A stretch of 64,000 nt of DNA. Origin: Flavobacteriaceae bacterium (GTDB taxonomy: Bacteria; Bacteroidota; Bacteroidia; Flavobacteriales; Flavobacteriaceae). Every line of letters begins with the position of its first letter. Within the stretch, counting starts at the first letter, position 1. Below the pieces are notes generated by a model. It saw only the letters and a program-made list of their open reading frames with translations. It did no database searches and had not been told where the DNA came from. Shown one piece after another: positions 35,316-43,160 of this stretch. The position numbers and the translations under genes were made by a program. The stretch is taken from positions 1-64,000 of the forward strand of contig CANLLR010000001.1 of the NCBI GenBank assembly GCA_947491985.1, written 5' to 3'.

Positions 35316-36047
35316 TTATGAATAAATTCCCCCATTAATATTAATCACTTCGCCTGTAATGTAACTTGATTTTTTTGAAACTAAAAAGCTAACTAAATCG
35401 GCTACTTCTTCGGCTTCACCAAAACGATTTACTGGAACCATTTTAATCAGTTCTTTTTCGTCCAATTGACTGGTCATATCAGTTCTAATAAAACCAGGAG
35501 CTACAGCATTTACAGTAATGTTGCGTTTGGCTACTTCTTGCGCTAATGCTTTTGTAGCTGCAACTACAGCGCCTTTTGCTGCGGAGTAATTGGTTTGTCC
35601 GGCAGTGCCTTTTACACCTGAAACCGATACCATATTTACGATACGACCGTATTTGTTACGCAGCATTTTTTGGATGAAGAAATTGGTCACGTTGAAAAAA
35701 CCGTTTAGACTTGTATTGACCACATTGCTCCAATCTTCTGGAGTCATCCACATGAAAAGTCCGTCACGCGTAATTCCGGCGTTATTTACTATCGCCTCAA
35801 CAACGGCTTCTGGATTGGCTTCTTGCCATATTGTTAATGCCGATTTTACCTCTTCAAAATCAGCTACATCAAACTGTATGATTTCGGCGGTTGCGCCAAG
35901 AGCCATAACTTCACTGCGTGTTTGTTCGGCAGCTTCATTATTGGATTGGTAATTGATTAAAATATGATAGTCGGTATCTACTGCCAATTTTTTACAAATC
36001 GCACTTCCGATTCCTCTAGAGCCTCCTGTAACCAATGCACATTTCAT
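35316..36047 (-). CDS. fabG: 3-oxoacyl-ACP reductase FabG-like
   Basis: A 243-residue short-chain dehydrogenase: NADP site VTGGSRGIGSAICKKL, NNAGITRDGLFMWM, catalytic Ser in MVSVSGVKG, and Tyr-Lys in NYSAAKGAVVAATKAL. In APE-type loci the homologue (ApeQ) reduces the beta-keto group during polyene elongation. It is the first gene of the long run with small gaps; 113 bp separate it from the WG-repeat gene, so a promoter may lie there. Confidence 0.9.
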   Translation of the reverse strand: MKCALVTGGSRGIGSAICKKLAVDTDYHILINYQSNNEAAEQTRSEVMALGATAEIIQFDVADFEEVKSALTIWQEANPEAVVEAIVNNAGITRDGLFMWMTPEDWSNVVNTSLNGFFNVTNFFIQKMLRNKYGRIVNMVSVSGVKGTAGQTNYSAAKGAVVAATKALAQEVAKRNITVNAVAPGFIRTDMTSQLDEKELIKMVPVNRFGEAEEVADLVSFLVSKKSSYITGEVININGGIYS

Positions 36048-36160
36048 AGTTATCTGATTAATGTTTTATTACGATGTTACTACTGTTTTAACAAGTTGGT
36101 TTTTTTATACAAAAAAACACTTTTGGAAACAGTTGTGCAATACGATAAATTACTTATTTT

Positions 36161-37273
36161 TTATTTTTGGAACAATTCGGCATTTTCAAACCATTGTGAA
36201 CCAAGCACTTGTCCGTCTGTTTTTAGAAAACCCCATTTCTTTTCGTTTTTGACCCGCGCTAAACCGTTTACGAAACCTTTTTCGTCGTCTTTAAAAAGTG
36301 CAAAAACTCCACCAGCCGAAATTTCATATTGCGTTGGAATAATCATTTTGCCCGACTCATTCACAAAGCCCCATTTTTTATCTTTGACGGGAGCCAATCC
36401 TTCTTTACTAAAAATTTCGGCATCTTCGTAACTTGGCTCTATGACCATTTTTCCTTGCAAGTTAATGTAACCCCATTTTTTACCAACGTACACTGGTGCT
36501 AAATTTTTAACAAAGGCTCTGGCTTTATCAAACTTTGGTTCGATAGTCCAATTGCCTTTTAGGCCGATAAAACCAATTTTATCATTCTTTCTGGCGTAAG
36601 TAATATCTTGTGTGTGAAAATCCCAAATTTTATCTACACCGTCAATCGCTTTAAATTTTCCGCCGATTATTAATCCAAAAGCAGTACCGCTTTTTGCCCA
36701 AGTAGTGTTTTTAAAATAGTTTCCGATTTCGTCGTAAATGATTTCGACCACTACTTTTCCTGTTTTGTCGATAATTCCCCAGCGATCATTATTTCTAACT
36801 CGAGCAAAACCATCTTCAAACGACTTAATTACTTCGTATTTAGGCTCCAAAACTATCGCCATTTTAGTATTAATTATCCCTATTTTATCATTTTGCTTTA
36901 TAAAAGCGATTCCGTCTTCAAAATCAAATACTTTTTCAGTATTTGGAGATGAAATTGTCTCCCCTTTTTTATTGATGTAGCACCATTTTTTATCTTTCAA
37001 AACTACACAAAATCCACTATTGAAATATTTTACTTCATTAAAAGTAGTTGGAATAGCCCAATCGCCTTTCGGATTTATGAAACCCCATCGACCATTGTCT
37101 TCTGCTGCAGCTAAACCTTCAGAAAAATTTTTAGCCACTTTGAATTTGGGTGATATCACGAAATCTCCTGTTTTGGAAATGTATCCAAATTTTCCGTCTT
37201 TTTTTACTAATGCCAACTCCTGCGAGTTAATAAATTGAGAAAACAACAGCACTAAAATGAATAGTTTTTTCAT
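36161..37273 (-). CDS. Secreted WG-repeat protein
   Basis: A 370-residue protein with a signal peptide (MKKLFILVLLFSQFINSQ) and about ten WG (KWG) beta-repeats of the form fa-Rv-NDRWGFI-k-G-kvVi-p-Yde. The repeats fill the whole mature chain. WG proteins are exported or surface proteins of unknown biochemical role. It sits 18 bp after the ammonia-lyase gene and 113 bp before fabG, on the same strand. Whether it is a pathway member or a passenger is not clear. Confidence 0.85.
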   Translation of the reverse strand: MKKLFILVLLFSQFINSQELALVKKDGKFGYISKTGDFVISPKFKVAKNFSEGLAAAEDNGRWGFINPKGDWAIPTTFNEVKYFNSGFCVVLKDKKWCYINKKGETISSPNTEKVFDFEDGIAFIKQNDKIGIINTKMAIVLEPKYEVIKSFEDGFARVRNNDRWGIIDKTGKVVVEIIYDEIGNYFKNTTWAKSGTAFGLIIGGKFKAIDGVDKIWDFHTQDITYARKNDKIGFIGLKGNWTIEPKFDKARAFVKNLAPVYVGKKWGYINLQGKMVIEPSYEDAEIFSKEGLAPVKDKKWGFVNESGKMIIPTQYEISAGGVFALFKDDEKGFVNGLARVKNEKKWGFLKTDGQVLGSQWFENAELFQK

Positions 37274-37291
37274 AGTTTTATTAATTTAAGA

Positions 37292-38812
37292 TTAATTTTC
37301 AATGAGATAATCCTTCACTTTTTGGATGTACGGATACATCACTTGATCTTCTTTAAAAGTAGGAATTATGGCACGTACATCATCATACATTTTTTTTGTC
37401 ACTGATGAAATAGCTTCTTTTTGATCTAAATAATCTATGGCTTGTACTATGGCAATCATTTCGATGCTCAATACCTCAAAAGCATTTTCAATTACTTTAG
37501 CAGTAATCACAGCAGCGTTGGTTCCCATACTCACAATATCTTGATTGTCATTGTTGTTTGGTATGCTATGTATGTACATTGGATTGGATAACATTTGATT
37601 TTCGGCAGTGGTTGATGTTGCTGTAAACTGAACGCCCTGCATTCCGAAATTAAATCCCAAAGTTCCTAAGTTGACAAACGGAGGTAAAATTTCATTGATT
37701 TTAGAATTCAATAAATAATTCAACTGACGCTCGGCAAGCATTGTTAATTTAGTAATGGCAATTTTCAGTTTGTCCATCTCCAAAGAAATGTAATCGCCGT
37801 GGAAATTACCCCCGTGGTAAACGTGTCGGTTTTCCACATCAATGATTGGATTATCGTTGGCTGAATTGAATTCGTCCTCCAAAATCGAAGCGGTATTGTT
37901 TACGGTTTCCAAAATCGGACCTAAAATTTGGGGAACACAGCGCAAGGAGTAATATTCCTGGACTTTTTCCTTGAAAACGTCTTCAGTATTTTCTCCACTA
38001 TACAAATGGTCTTCTCTTTTTCTTATTAACGAACTGTCGGCTAAATTCTCGCGCATTCTTTTGGCCACTTCGCGTTGCCCTTTATGGCGTTTGGCGTGAT
38101 TCAGTTCTTCTGATAAATGATCGTCGTATGCCTTTACGATTTCATTGATGGCACACGAAAGCTTGATCGACCAATCAACAAGTTTGTTGGCATTGAACAC
38201 ATTAACCACTCCAATTCCGGTCATGACTGAAGTGCCATTCATAAGTGCCAAACCTTCTCGGATTTCAACTTGAATCGGCTCCAATCCTTCAAGTGCAAAA
38301 ACGGTTGCGGTATCTTTCCTTTCGCCTTTATAAAACACTTCACCTTCACCAATAAGCACTAGTGCCAGATGCGCCAATTGAACTAAATCACCCGATGCCC
38401 CAACACCGCCATGTTCGAAAATGAGTGGCGTGATGTCTCGGTTAATGAGTTCTTTCATGAGATGGATAAGTGACGGATGTACACCTGAATATCCTAATGA
38501 AAGTGTATTGAGTCTTGCTAGAATGGCAGCCTTTACTAATTTTGGTTCTAATGGTTTTCCTGTGCCAGACGAATGACTTCGTATGAGGTTGTATTGCAGT
38601 TGTAAACGGTCTTCTTCCTTGATGCGGTATTGCGCCATGGGACCAAATCCGGTATTGACGCCATAGATGACCTTATTTTTTGAAAATTCATTTAAAAAAT
38701 TAAAACTTCTTTTAACTCTTCTAAGAACCGCTTCACTTATAGCAATCTTTTGGTTTTCAAAAATTATAGACTCAAATTCTTTTAAACTTAAATATTCATT
38801 TATAGTTTTCAT
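37292..38812 (-). CDS. tal: Tyrosine ammonia-lyase (HAL/PAL family)
   Basis: A 506-residue aromatic amino acid ammonia-lyase. The MIO prosthetic group forms from Ala139-Ser140-Gly141 in GGVGASGDLVQLAHL. Also visible: KVIYGVNTGFGPMAQYRI with the catalytic Tyr, LIRSHSSGTGKPL (substrate selectivity loop), NGTSVMTG, and SANDNPIIDVE. The chain closely resembles the tyrosine ammonia-lyase of F. johnsoniae as I remember it, in which the product, 4-hydroxycinnamate, primes the flexirubin polyene. Histidine lyase is the alternative, but no hut genes are nearby. Divergent from 38911. Confidence 0.93.
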   Translation of the reverse strand: MKTINEYLSLKEFESIIFENQKIAISEAVLRRVKRSFNFLNEFSKNKVIYGVNTGFGPMAQYRIKEEDRLQLQYNLIRSHSSGTGKPLEPKLVKAAILARLNTLSLGYSGVHPSLIHLMKELINRDITPLIFEHGGVGASGDLVQLAHLALVLIGEGEVFYKGERKDTATVFALEGLEPIQVEIREGLALMNGTSVMTGIGVVNVFNANKLVDWSIKLSCAINEIVKAYDDHLSEELNHAKRHKGQREVAKRMRENLADSSLIRKREDHLYSGENTEDVFKEKVQEYYSLRCVPQILGPILETVNNTASILEDEFNSANDNPIIDVENRHVYHGGNFHGDYISLEMDKLKIAITKLTMLAERQLNYLLNSKINEILPPFVNLGTLGFNFGMQGVQFTATSTTAENQMLSNPMYIHSIPNNNDNQDIVSMGTNAAVITAKVIENAFEVLSIEMIAIVQAIDYLDQKEAISSVTKKMYDDVRAIIPTFKEDQVMYPYIQKVKDYLIEN

Positions 38813-38831
38813 TCAACTGCTTTGTTTTTTA

Positions 38832-38839
38832 CAAAATTA
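38832..38839 (-). promoter_or_regulatory. -7 box of the ammonia-lyase gene
   Basis: Minus strand TAATTTTG, perfect TAnnTTTG, 19 bp upstream of the tal start in the 98-bp gap between divergent genes. A consensus -33 TTG is missing. Confidence 0.45.
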
Positions 38840-38910
38840 GTTTTTTTATTAAAATAATTGTGGTTAATTTGAACTTGTAAATGTAGTATAATAATCACAA
38901 ATACAGGAAA

Positions 38911-40170
38911 ATGTTAAAGGAGTTTATTGATGTTTTGGTAATTGGCGCAGGTCCTTCTGGATGTGTTTCAGCTTCGCATCTACACAACAAGGGAATTAAA
39001 GTGAAAATGGTTGAAAAGACTAAGTTTCCGAGGTTGGTTGTTGGCGAAAGCCTCATTCCAAGAGTGATGGACCATTTTGCAGAAGCAGGATTGTTTGAAA
39101 GTTTGGATGCCATGAACTTTGAAAAGAAACTCGGTGCACGATTTATTCGAGGAGAAGAGATTTGTATTTTCGATTTTAGTAAAAAATACGGTGAAGGTTG
39201 GGATTGGACATGGCAAGTGCCACGTGCCGATTTTGACAACACTATGGCGCAAGAAGTAATTCGCAAAGGCATTGATTTGGAGTTTGAATCGGAAGTGGTT
39301 TCGATTTCTTTTGAAGGCAAAAAATCGATTACGGTTATCAAAGATAAAAATGGAGAACTGAAAGAAGTCCATGCCAATTTTGTAATTGATTCCAGCGGCT
39401 ACGGAAGAGTTTTACCGCGACTTTTAGATTTAGACACACCATCAAAATTAGATCCTCATTCGGCTATATTTACTCATGTTGTGGATGTAAACCGACCAGA
39501 AGGAGAAGAAGGAACATTAATTTCTTTTGATATTTTAGAAACCGAAGTTTGGTTGTGGGTGATTCCGTTTTCGAATGGAAATACAAGTTTGGGTGTTGTT
39601 GGACCAACGCATTTTATCAATGCACTTTCAGAAAATAATGATACTCGAGAAGCATTAAACAATGCCGTAAATTTTTCTGAGTATTACATCAAACGATTTG
39701 GAGATGTTCCCTTTAATTTTGAGCCAGTGAAATTAGAAAACTACTCGCGTTCGGTAAAAAGAATGTACGGTGATGGTTTTGCCTTAACGGGAAATAGTTC
39801 AGAGTTTTTAGATCCTGTTTTCTCGTCTGGTGTTGCGTTTGCTACCGAATCGGGAATGTTGGCAGCCAAATTATATTTAAAAGAAACCAAAGGAATTTCA
39901 GTAGATTGGGAAACCGAATTTACTGGATACATGCGACGAGGTATTGGCGTTTTTACAACCTATGTAAAAGAATGGTATACCGGAAATTTACAAACCTTGT
40001 TTTTTCACCAACCTGAAAATCCGGATGTGAAAGAAAAAATCTGTGCTGTTTTAGCCGGTTATGTTTGGGACGAAACCAATCCGTTTGTTAGAAAACATGA
40101 CAACTTGGTGAAAAATATGGCACATCTTATCAATATGGAATATGAAGCACAAAAAAACCTTAGCGTATAG
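38911..40170 (+). CDS. Flavin-dependent halogenase-like FAD enzyme
   Basis: A 419-residue FAD enzyme. N-terminal VLVIGAGPSGCVSASHL, then KFPRLVVGESLIPRVMDHF, which is the form seen in halogenases that act on carrier-bound or phenolic substrates, WQVPRADFD, and the WxWxIP motif as W214-L-W216-V-I-P219. This motif is the halogenase signature. Chlorinated flexirubins are known, so ring chlorination is a reasonable reading; ring hydroxylation by a related monooxygenase is the alternative. It is the only plus-strand gene next to the cluster, divergent from tal. Its stop codon lies in the loop of its own terminator. Confidence 0.78.
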   Translation: MLKEFIDVLVIGAGPSGCVSASHLHNKGIKVKMVEKTKFPRLVVGESLIPRVMDHFAEAGLFESLDAMNFEKKLGARFIRGEEICIFDFSKKYGEGWDWTWQVPRADFDNTMAQEVIRKGIDLEFESEVVSISFEGKKSITVIKDKNGELKEVHANFVIDSSGYGRVLPRLLDLDTPSKLDPHSAIFTHVVDVNRPEGEEGTLISFDILETEVWLWVIPFSNGNTSLGVVGPTHFINALSENNDTREALNNAVNFSEYYIKRFGDVPFNFEPVKLENYSRSVKRMYGDGFALTGNSSEFLDPVFSSGVAFATESGMLAAKLYLKETKGISVDWETEFTGYMRRGIGVFTTYVKEWYTGNLQTLFFHQPENPDVKEKICAVLAGYVWDETNPFVRKHDNLVKNMAHLINMEYEAQKNLSV

Positions 40171-40184
40171 CTAAGGTTTTTTTA
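40151..40184 (+). terminator. Terminator of the halogenase-like gene
   Basis: AAAAAAACCTTAGC, loop GTATA, then GCTAAGGTTTTTTT: a 14-bp stem that also works in the opposite direction for the convergent gene at 40205. The TAG stop at 40168-40170 is part of the loop and stem. Confidence 0.9.
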
Positions 40185-40204
40185 TTTTATATAAGGCTAG
40201 ACTT

Positions 40205-40816
40205 TTATTTTGTGTTTTTCAAAATATAACCTGCTAGCGATTTTCCTGTTTTGGCGAAACCTTCACCAATTCTTGATTCGTTGCTGAAGTTATTCCCCCA
40301 TTGGTCACCAGGCGCTTCTTTAGTAGTAATTTCTAAAACGACATTTGAACGGTTCGCTGTTTCAACAAATTTTAAATTCGTCGATACTTTAGCTGCTTGT
40401 TTCATCACCATGGCATCCCAACCTGGGAAAATCCATGTAGCTTCAACGATTAGTGTATATTTAGCACTTTTCAAATCTTCTTGGAAGCTCAAGTCTTTTT
40501 TCTTTTTTACTAAAACGATATTTACTAATTCTAAAAATTTAGGATTCCAAATAGCTACTTTAGCACCTTCCCATTTCTTTTTCCAAACATCACCAACACC
40601 TTTATTTTTTTCATTCAAGTCTGCGGCTCGCTCCGAAATATATTGCGCTTCGCTTTTGTTTTCTTTCATTAACGTTAATTTACTGTAATCAAATTCGATA
40701 TTAACAGCTGTTTGACCATTTAAGAAACCAAAATCTCCTTTTACAATTTCCATTTTTTGCGCGGATACTATTGAGGAAGCCAACAATAACACTACTACTA
40801 CTACTACTTTTTTCAT
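40205..40816 (-). CDS. Exported protein, unknown function
   Basis: A 203-residue protein with a clean signal peptide (MKKVVVVVVLLLASSIVSAQ). The mature part begins MEIVKGDFGFLNGQ and contains DVWKKKWEGAKVAIWNPKF, YTLIVEATWIFPGWDAMV and VVLEITTKEAPGDQWG. No known catalytic motif. Start at 40816 is chosen because the 18 upstream codons would hide the signal peptide. It lies just outside the pigment locus and converges on the halogenase-like gene. Confidence 0.75.
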   Translation of the reverse strand: MKKVVVVVVLLLASSIVSAQKMEIVKGDFGFLNGQTAVNIEFDYSKLTLMKENKSEAQYISERAADLNEKNKGVGDVWKKKWEGAKVAIWNPKFLELVNIVLVKKKKDLSFQEDLKSAKYTLIVEATWIFPGWDAMVMKQAAKVSTNLKFVETANRSNVVLEITTKEAPGDQWGNNFSNESRIGEGFAKTGKSLAGYILKNTK

Positions 40817-41016
40817 TTTTTTAATTTTAAATGTTGTTTGAACAAATTTACTTTTTTTTCTAATACTCACAAATAAGTTGACTTTTTAGTTTTGTCATTT
40901 TTTTGCTTTCACGAATGAAGTGCTAAATTAAGACCCTTTAACAGTTGTTGAAATACGAAAAATAGCGTATTTTGCTTTTAATTGTAAAGCAGCTAATTAT
41001 TTTAGATGTATCGCTT

Positions 41017-41044
41017 TTGAACTTGCAACTTTAGCGTATATTTG
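41017..41044 (+). promoter_or_regulatory. Full -33/-7 promoter upstream of the structured element
   Basis: TTG (41017-41019), 17-nt spacer, TATATTTG (41037-41044): both halves of the Bacteroidota promoter consensus are perfect. Predicted start near 41050, about 25 nt before the conserved RNA-like core and 185 nt before lepA. Confidence 0.7.
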
Positions 41045-41075
41045 CCGATTAATTCCCTATTGTAGGTAATTGCGC

Positions 41076-41183
41076 GTAAGGGATTGAAGTGGCATCTCCC
41101 GATATAAAAAAACAAGGCTTTTTAGCCGTAGTTTTTTATAATCGGGAATACAACGGAAAGCCCGACCCGCAAGGGAACGCCAC
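41076..41183 (+). ncRNA. Structured RNA-like element, copy 1
   Basis: Core block GTAAGGGATTGAAGTGGC (41076-41093), then a long hairpin (CCCGAT.../...ATCGGG, about 41098-41146, with inner AAGGCT-like stem), then CAACGGAAAGCCCGAC (41151-41166), a CCC-GCAA-GGG hairpin with a GNRA tetraloop, and GGGAACGCCAC. GTGGC (41089-41093) pairs with GCCAC (41179-41183) to close the structure. A second copy at 56083-56216 keeps the blocks and helices but changes the stems. No ORF is supported. It may be a member of the Rfam Flavo-1 motif, but I cannot verify that. Confidence 0.7.
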
Positions 41184-41233
41184 CCAAGGCATAGCCGAAT
41201 TGAGCGAAGCTAAAAAAATTGACAGAAAAGAAA

Positions 41234-43030
41234 ATGAAGCATATTAGAAATTTTTGCATTATTGCACACATTGATCACGGAAAAAGTACGCTTGCCGACC
41301 GACTTTTGGGCGCTACACAAACCGTAACCGCTCGTGAAGAAAAAGCACAGTTGCTGGACAACATGGACTTGGAGCGCGAGCGTGGGATTACCATTAAAAG
41401 TCACGCCATTCAAATGGAGTACGCATACAAAGGCGAAGATTATATCTTAAACCTTATTGATACTCCAGGACACGTCGATTTTAGTTACGAAGTGTCGCGT
41501 TCGATTGCCGCTTGTGAAGGCGCACTTTTGATTGTGGATGCGGCGCAAAGTATTCAGGCACAAACGATTTCGAACTTGTATTTGGCATTAGAAAACGATT
41601 TGGAAATCATTCCTGTTTTGAATAAAGTTGATTTACCGAGTGCGAATCCAGAAGAAGTGAGCGACGATATTATTGATTTGTTGGGCTGTAAATTGGAAGA
41701 TATTATTCACGCTTCGGGTAAAACCGGTTTTGGTGTCGAAAATATTTTAGCAGCGATTATTGAAAAAATTCCAGCTCCAAAAGGTAATAAAGACGAACCG
41801 TTACAAGCGTTGATATTTGATTCGCATTACAATCCGTTTCGTGGAATTGAAGTAATTTTCCGTGTTAAAAACGGTGAAATTAAAAAAGGTCAAAAAATTA
41901 AATTCATGGCAACGGGCAATGAATATTTTGCCGATGAAGTGGGAACGTTGAAGTTGAATCAGGTTCCGAAAAATGTAATTTCTACAGGTGATGTTGGGTA
42001 TTTGATATCTGGAATTAAAGAAGCGAAAGAAGTAAAAGTAGGCGACACGTTAACCGATGCGAAAACGCCAACCACGAATATGATTGTTGGTTTTGAAGAT
42101 GTAAAACCGATGGTTTTTGCTGGAATTTATCCGGTTGATACCGAAGATTACGAAGATTTACGTGCGTCGATGGAAAAACTACAATTGAACGATGCTTCGT
42201 TGGTTTTCAGTCCCGAGAGTTCAGCCGCCTTAGGATTTGGTTTTCGTTGTGGATTCTTAGGAATGTTGCACTTGGAAATTATTCAGGAGCGTTTGGAGCG
42301 CGAATACGATATGACTGTAATCACTACGGTTCCTAACGTTTCGTACTTGGCTTATACTAAAAAAGAACCTGAAGTTGGATTTGTAGTGAATAACCCTTCT
42401 GACTTGCCAGAACCTTCTCGTTTGGACCGAGTGGAAGAGCCTTTTATAAAAGCAACCATCATTACCAAAGCCGATTATGTGGGCAACGTAATGAGTTTGT
42501 GTATTGAAAAACGTGGTGTGATTACCAATCAAACCTATTTAACAACCGAGCGTGTGGAATTGAATTTTGACATGCCGTTGGCTGAAATTGTATTCGATTT
42601 TTACGATCGATTGAAAACGGTTTCTAAAGGATACGCCTCGTTTGATTATACCCCAATTGGAATGAAAGAATCGAAATTAGTGAAATTGGATGTGTTGTTA
42701 AACGCACAATCGGTGGATGCTTTATCGGCTTTGATTCACGAAAGTAATGCCTATAACATTGGTAAAAAAATGTGTGAGAAATTACGCGAATTGATTCCGA
42801 GACAACAATTTGACATTCCGATTCAAGCGGCAATTGGTGCTAAAATCATCGCTCGTGAAACAATAAAAGCCTTACGGAAAGATGTAACTGCCAAATGTTA
42901 TGGTGGTGATATTTCGCGTAAACGTAAATTATTGGAGAAACAGAAAAAAGGGAAGAAACGTATGCGTTTGGTAGGAAATGTAGAGATTCCGCAAGAAGCA
43001 TTTATGGCGGTGTTGAAGTTGAATGATTAG
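41234..43030 (+). CDS. lepA: Elongation factor 4 (LepA)
   Basis: A 598-residue translational GTPase. G1 [16 protein letters not shown]2 in [14 protein letters not shown]3 DTPGHVDF, G4 NKVDLPSA. LepA-specific: the C-terminal domain ending [27 protein letters not shown] and [14 protein letters not shown]. Start [19 protein letters not shown] at 41234 is preferred to the TTG five codons upstream. Acts on stalled ribosomes at the membrane or in biogenesis. The structured element ends about 50 nt upstream. Confidence 0.97.
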   Translation: MKHIRNFCIIAHIDHGKSTLADRLLGATQTVTAREEKAQLLDNMDLERERGITIKSHAIQMEYAYKGEDYILNLIDTPGHVDFSYEVSRSIAACEGALLIVDAAQSIQAQTISNLYLALENDLEIIPVLNKVDLPSANPEEVSDDIIDLLGCKLEDIIHASGKTGFGVENILAAIIEKIPAPKGNKDEPLQALIFDSHYNPFRGIEVIFRVKNGEIKKGQKIKFMATGNEYFADEVGTLKLNQVPKNVISTGDVGYLISGIKEAKEVKVGDTLTDAKTPTTNMIVGFEDVKPMVFAGIYPVDTEDYEDLRASMEKLQLNDASLVFSPESSAALGFGFRCGFLGMLHLEIIQERLEREYDMTVITTVPNVSYLAYTKKEPEVGFVVNNPSDLPEPSRLDRVEEPFIKATIITKADYVGNVMSLCIEKRGVITNQTYLTTERVELNFDMPLAEIVFDFYDRLKTVSKGYASFDYTPIGMKESKLVKLDVLLNAQSVDALSALIHESNAYNIGKKMCEKLRELIPRQQFDIPIQAAIGAKIIARETIKALRKDVTAKCYGGDISRKRKLLEKQKKGKKRMRLVGNVEIPQEAFMAVLKLND

Positions 43031-43060
43031 ACAAAGAGATAATATATGTATAGATAATAG

Positions 43061-43092
43061 AAAAACCCAATGACGAAAATTGTTGGGTTTTT
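43061..43092 (+). terminator. lepA terminator
   Basis: AAAAACCCAA, loop TGACGAAAATTG, TTGGGTTTTTTT: stem of about 9 bp followed by T residues, 30 bp after the lepA stop. Confidence 0.85.
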
Positions 43093-43110
43093 TGTTTGCT
43101 TTAAAAAAAT

Positions 43111-43138
43111 AAGGCATAAAAGAATTCTTATATGCCTT
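43111..43138 (-). terminator. Terminator of the ABC ATPase/permease-peptidase operon
   Basis: AAGGCATA and TATGCCTT pair around an AAAGAATTCTTA loop; on the minus strand the stem is followed by TATTTTTTT. It lies 22 bp after the stop of the 1215-residue protein. Confidence 0.8.
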
Positions 43139-43160
43139 ATTAGATGAATTTAAAACTGCT

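Noticed and set aside
7018..40170. Reading the whole cluster as an undescribed biosynthetic system
   Set aside because: DarA, DarB, tyrosine ammonia-lyase and the APE-type set identify it as a flexirubin locus, a known class; only individual members are open questions.
41219..41233. TTG start of lepA five codons upstream
   Set aside because: LepA proteins begin at [19 protein letters not shown]; the ATG at 41234 fits.
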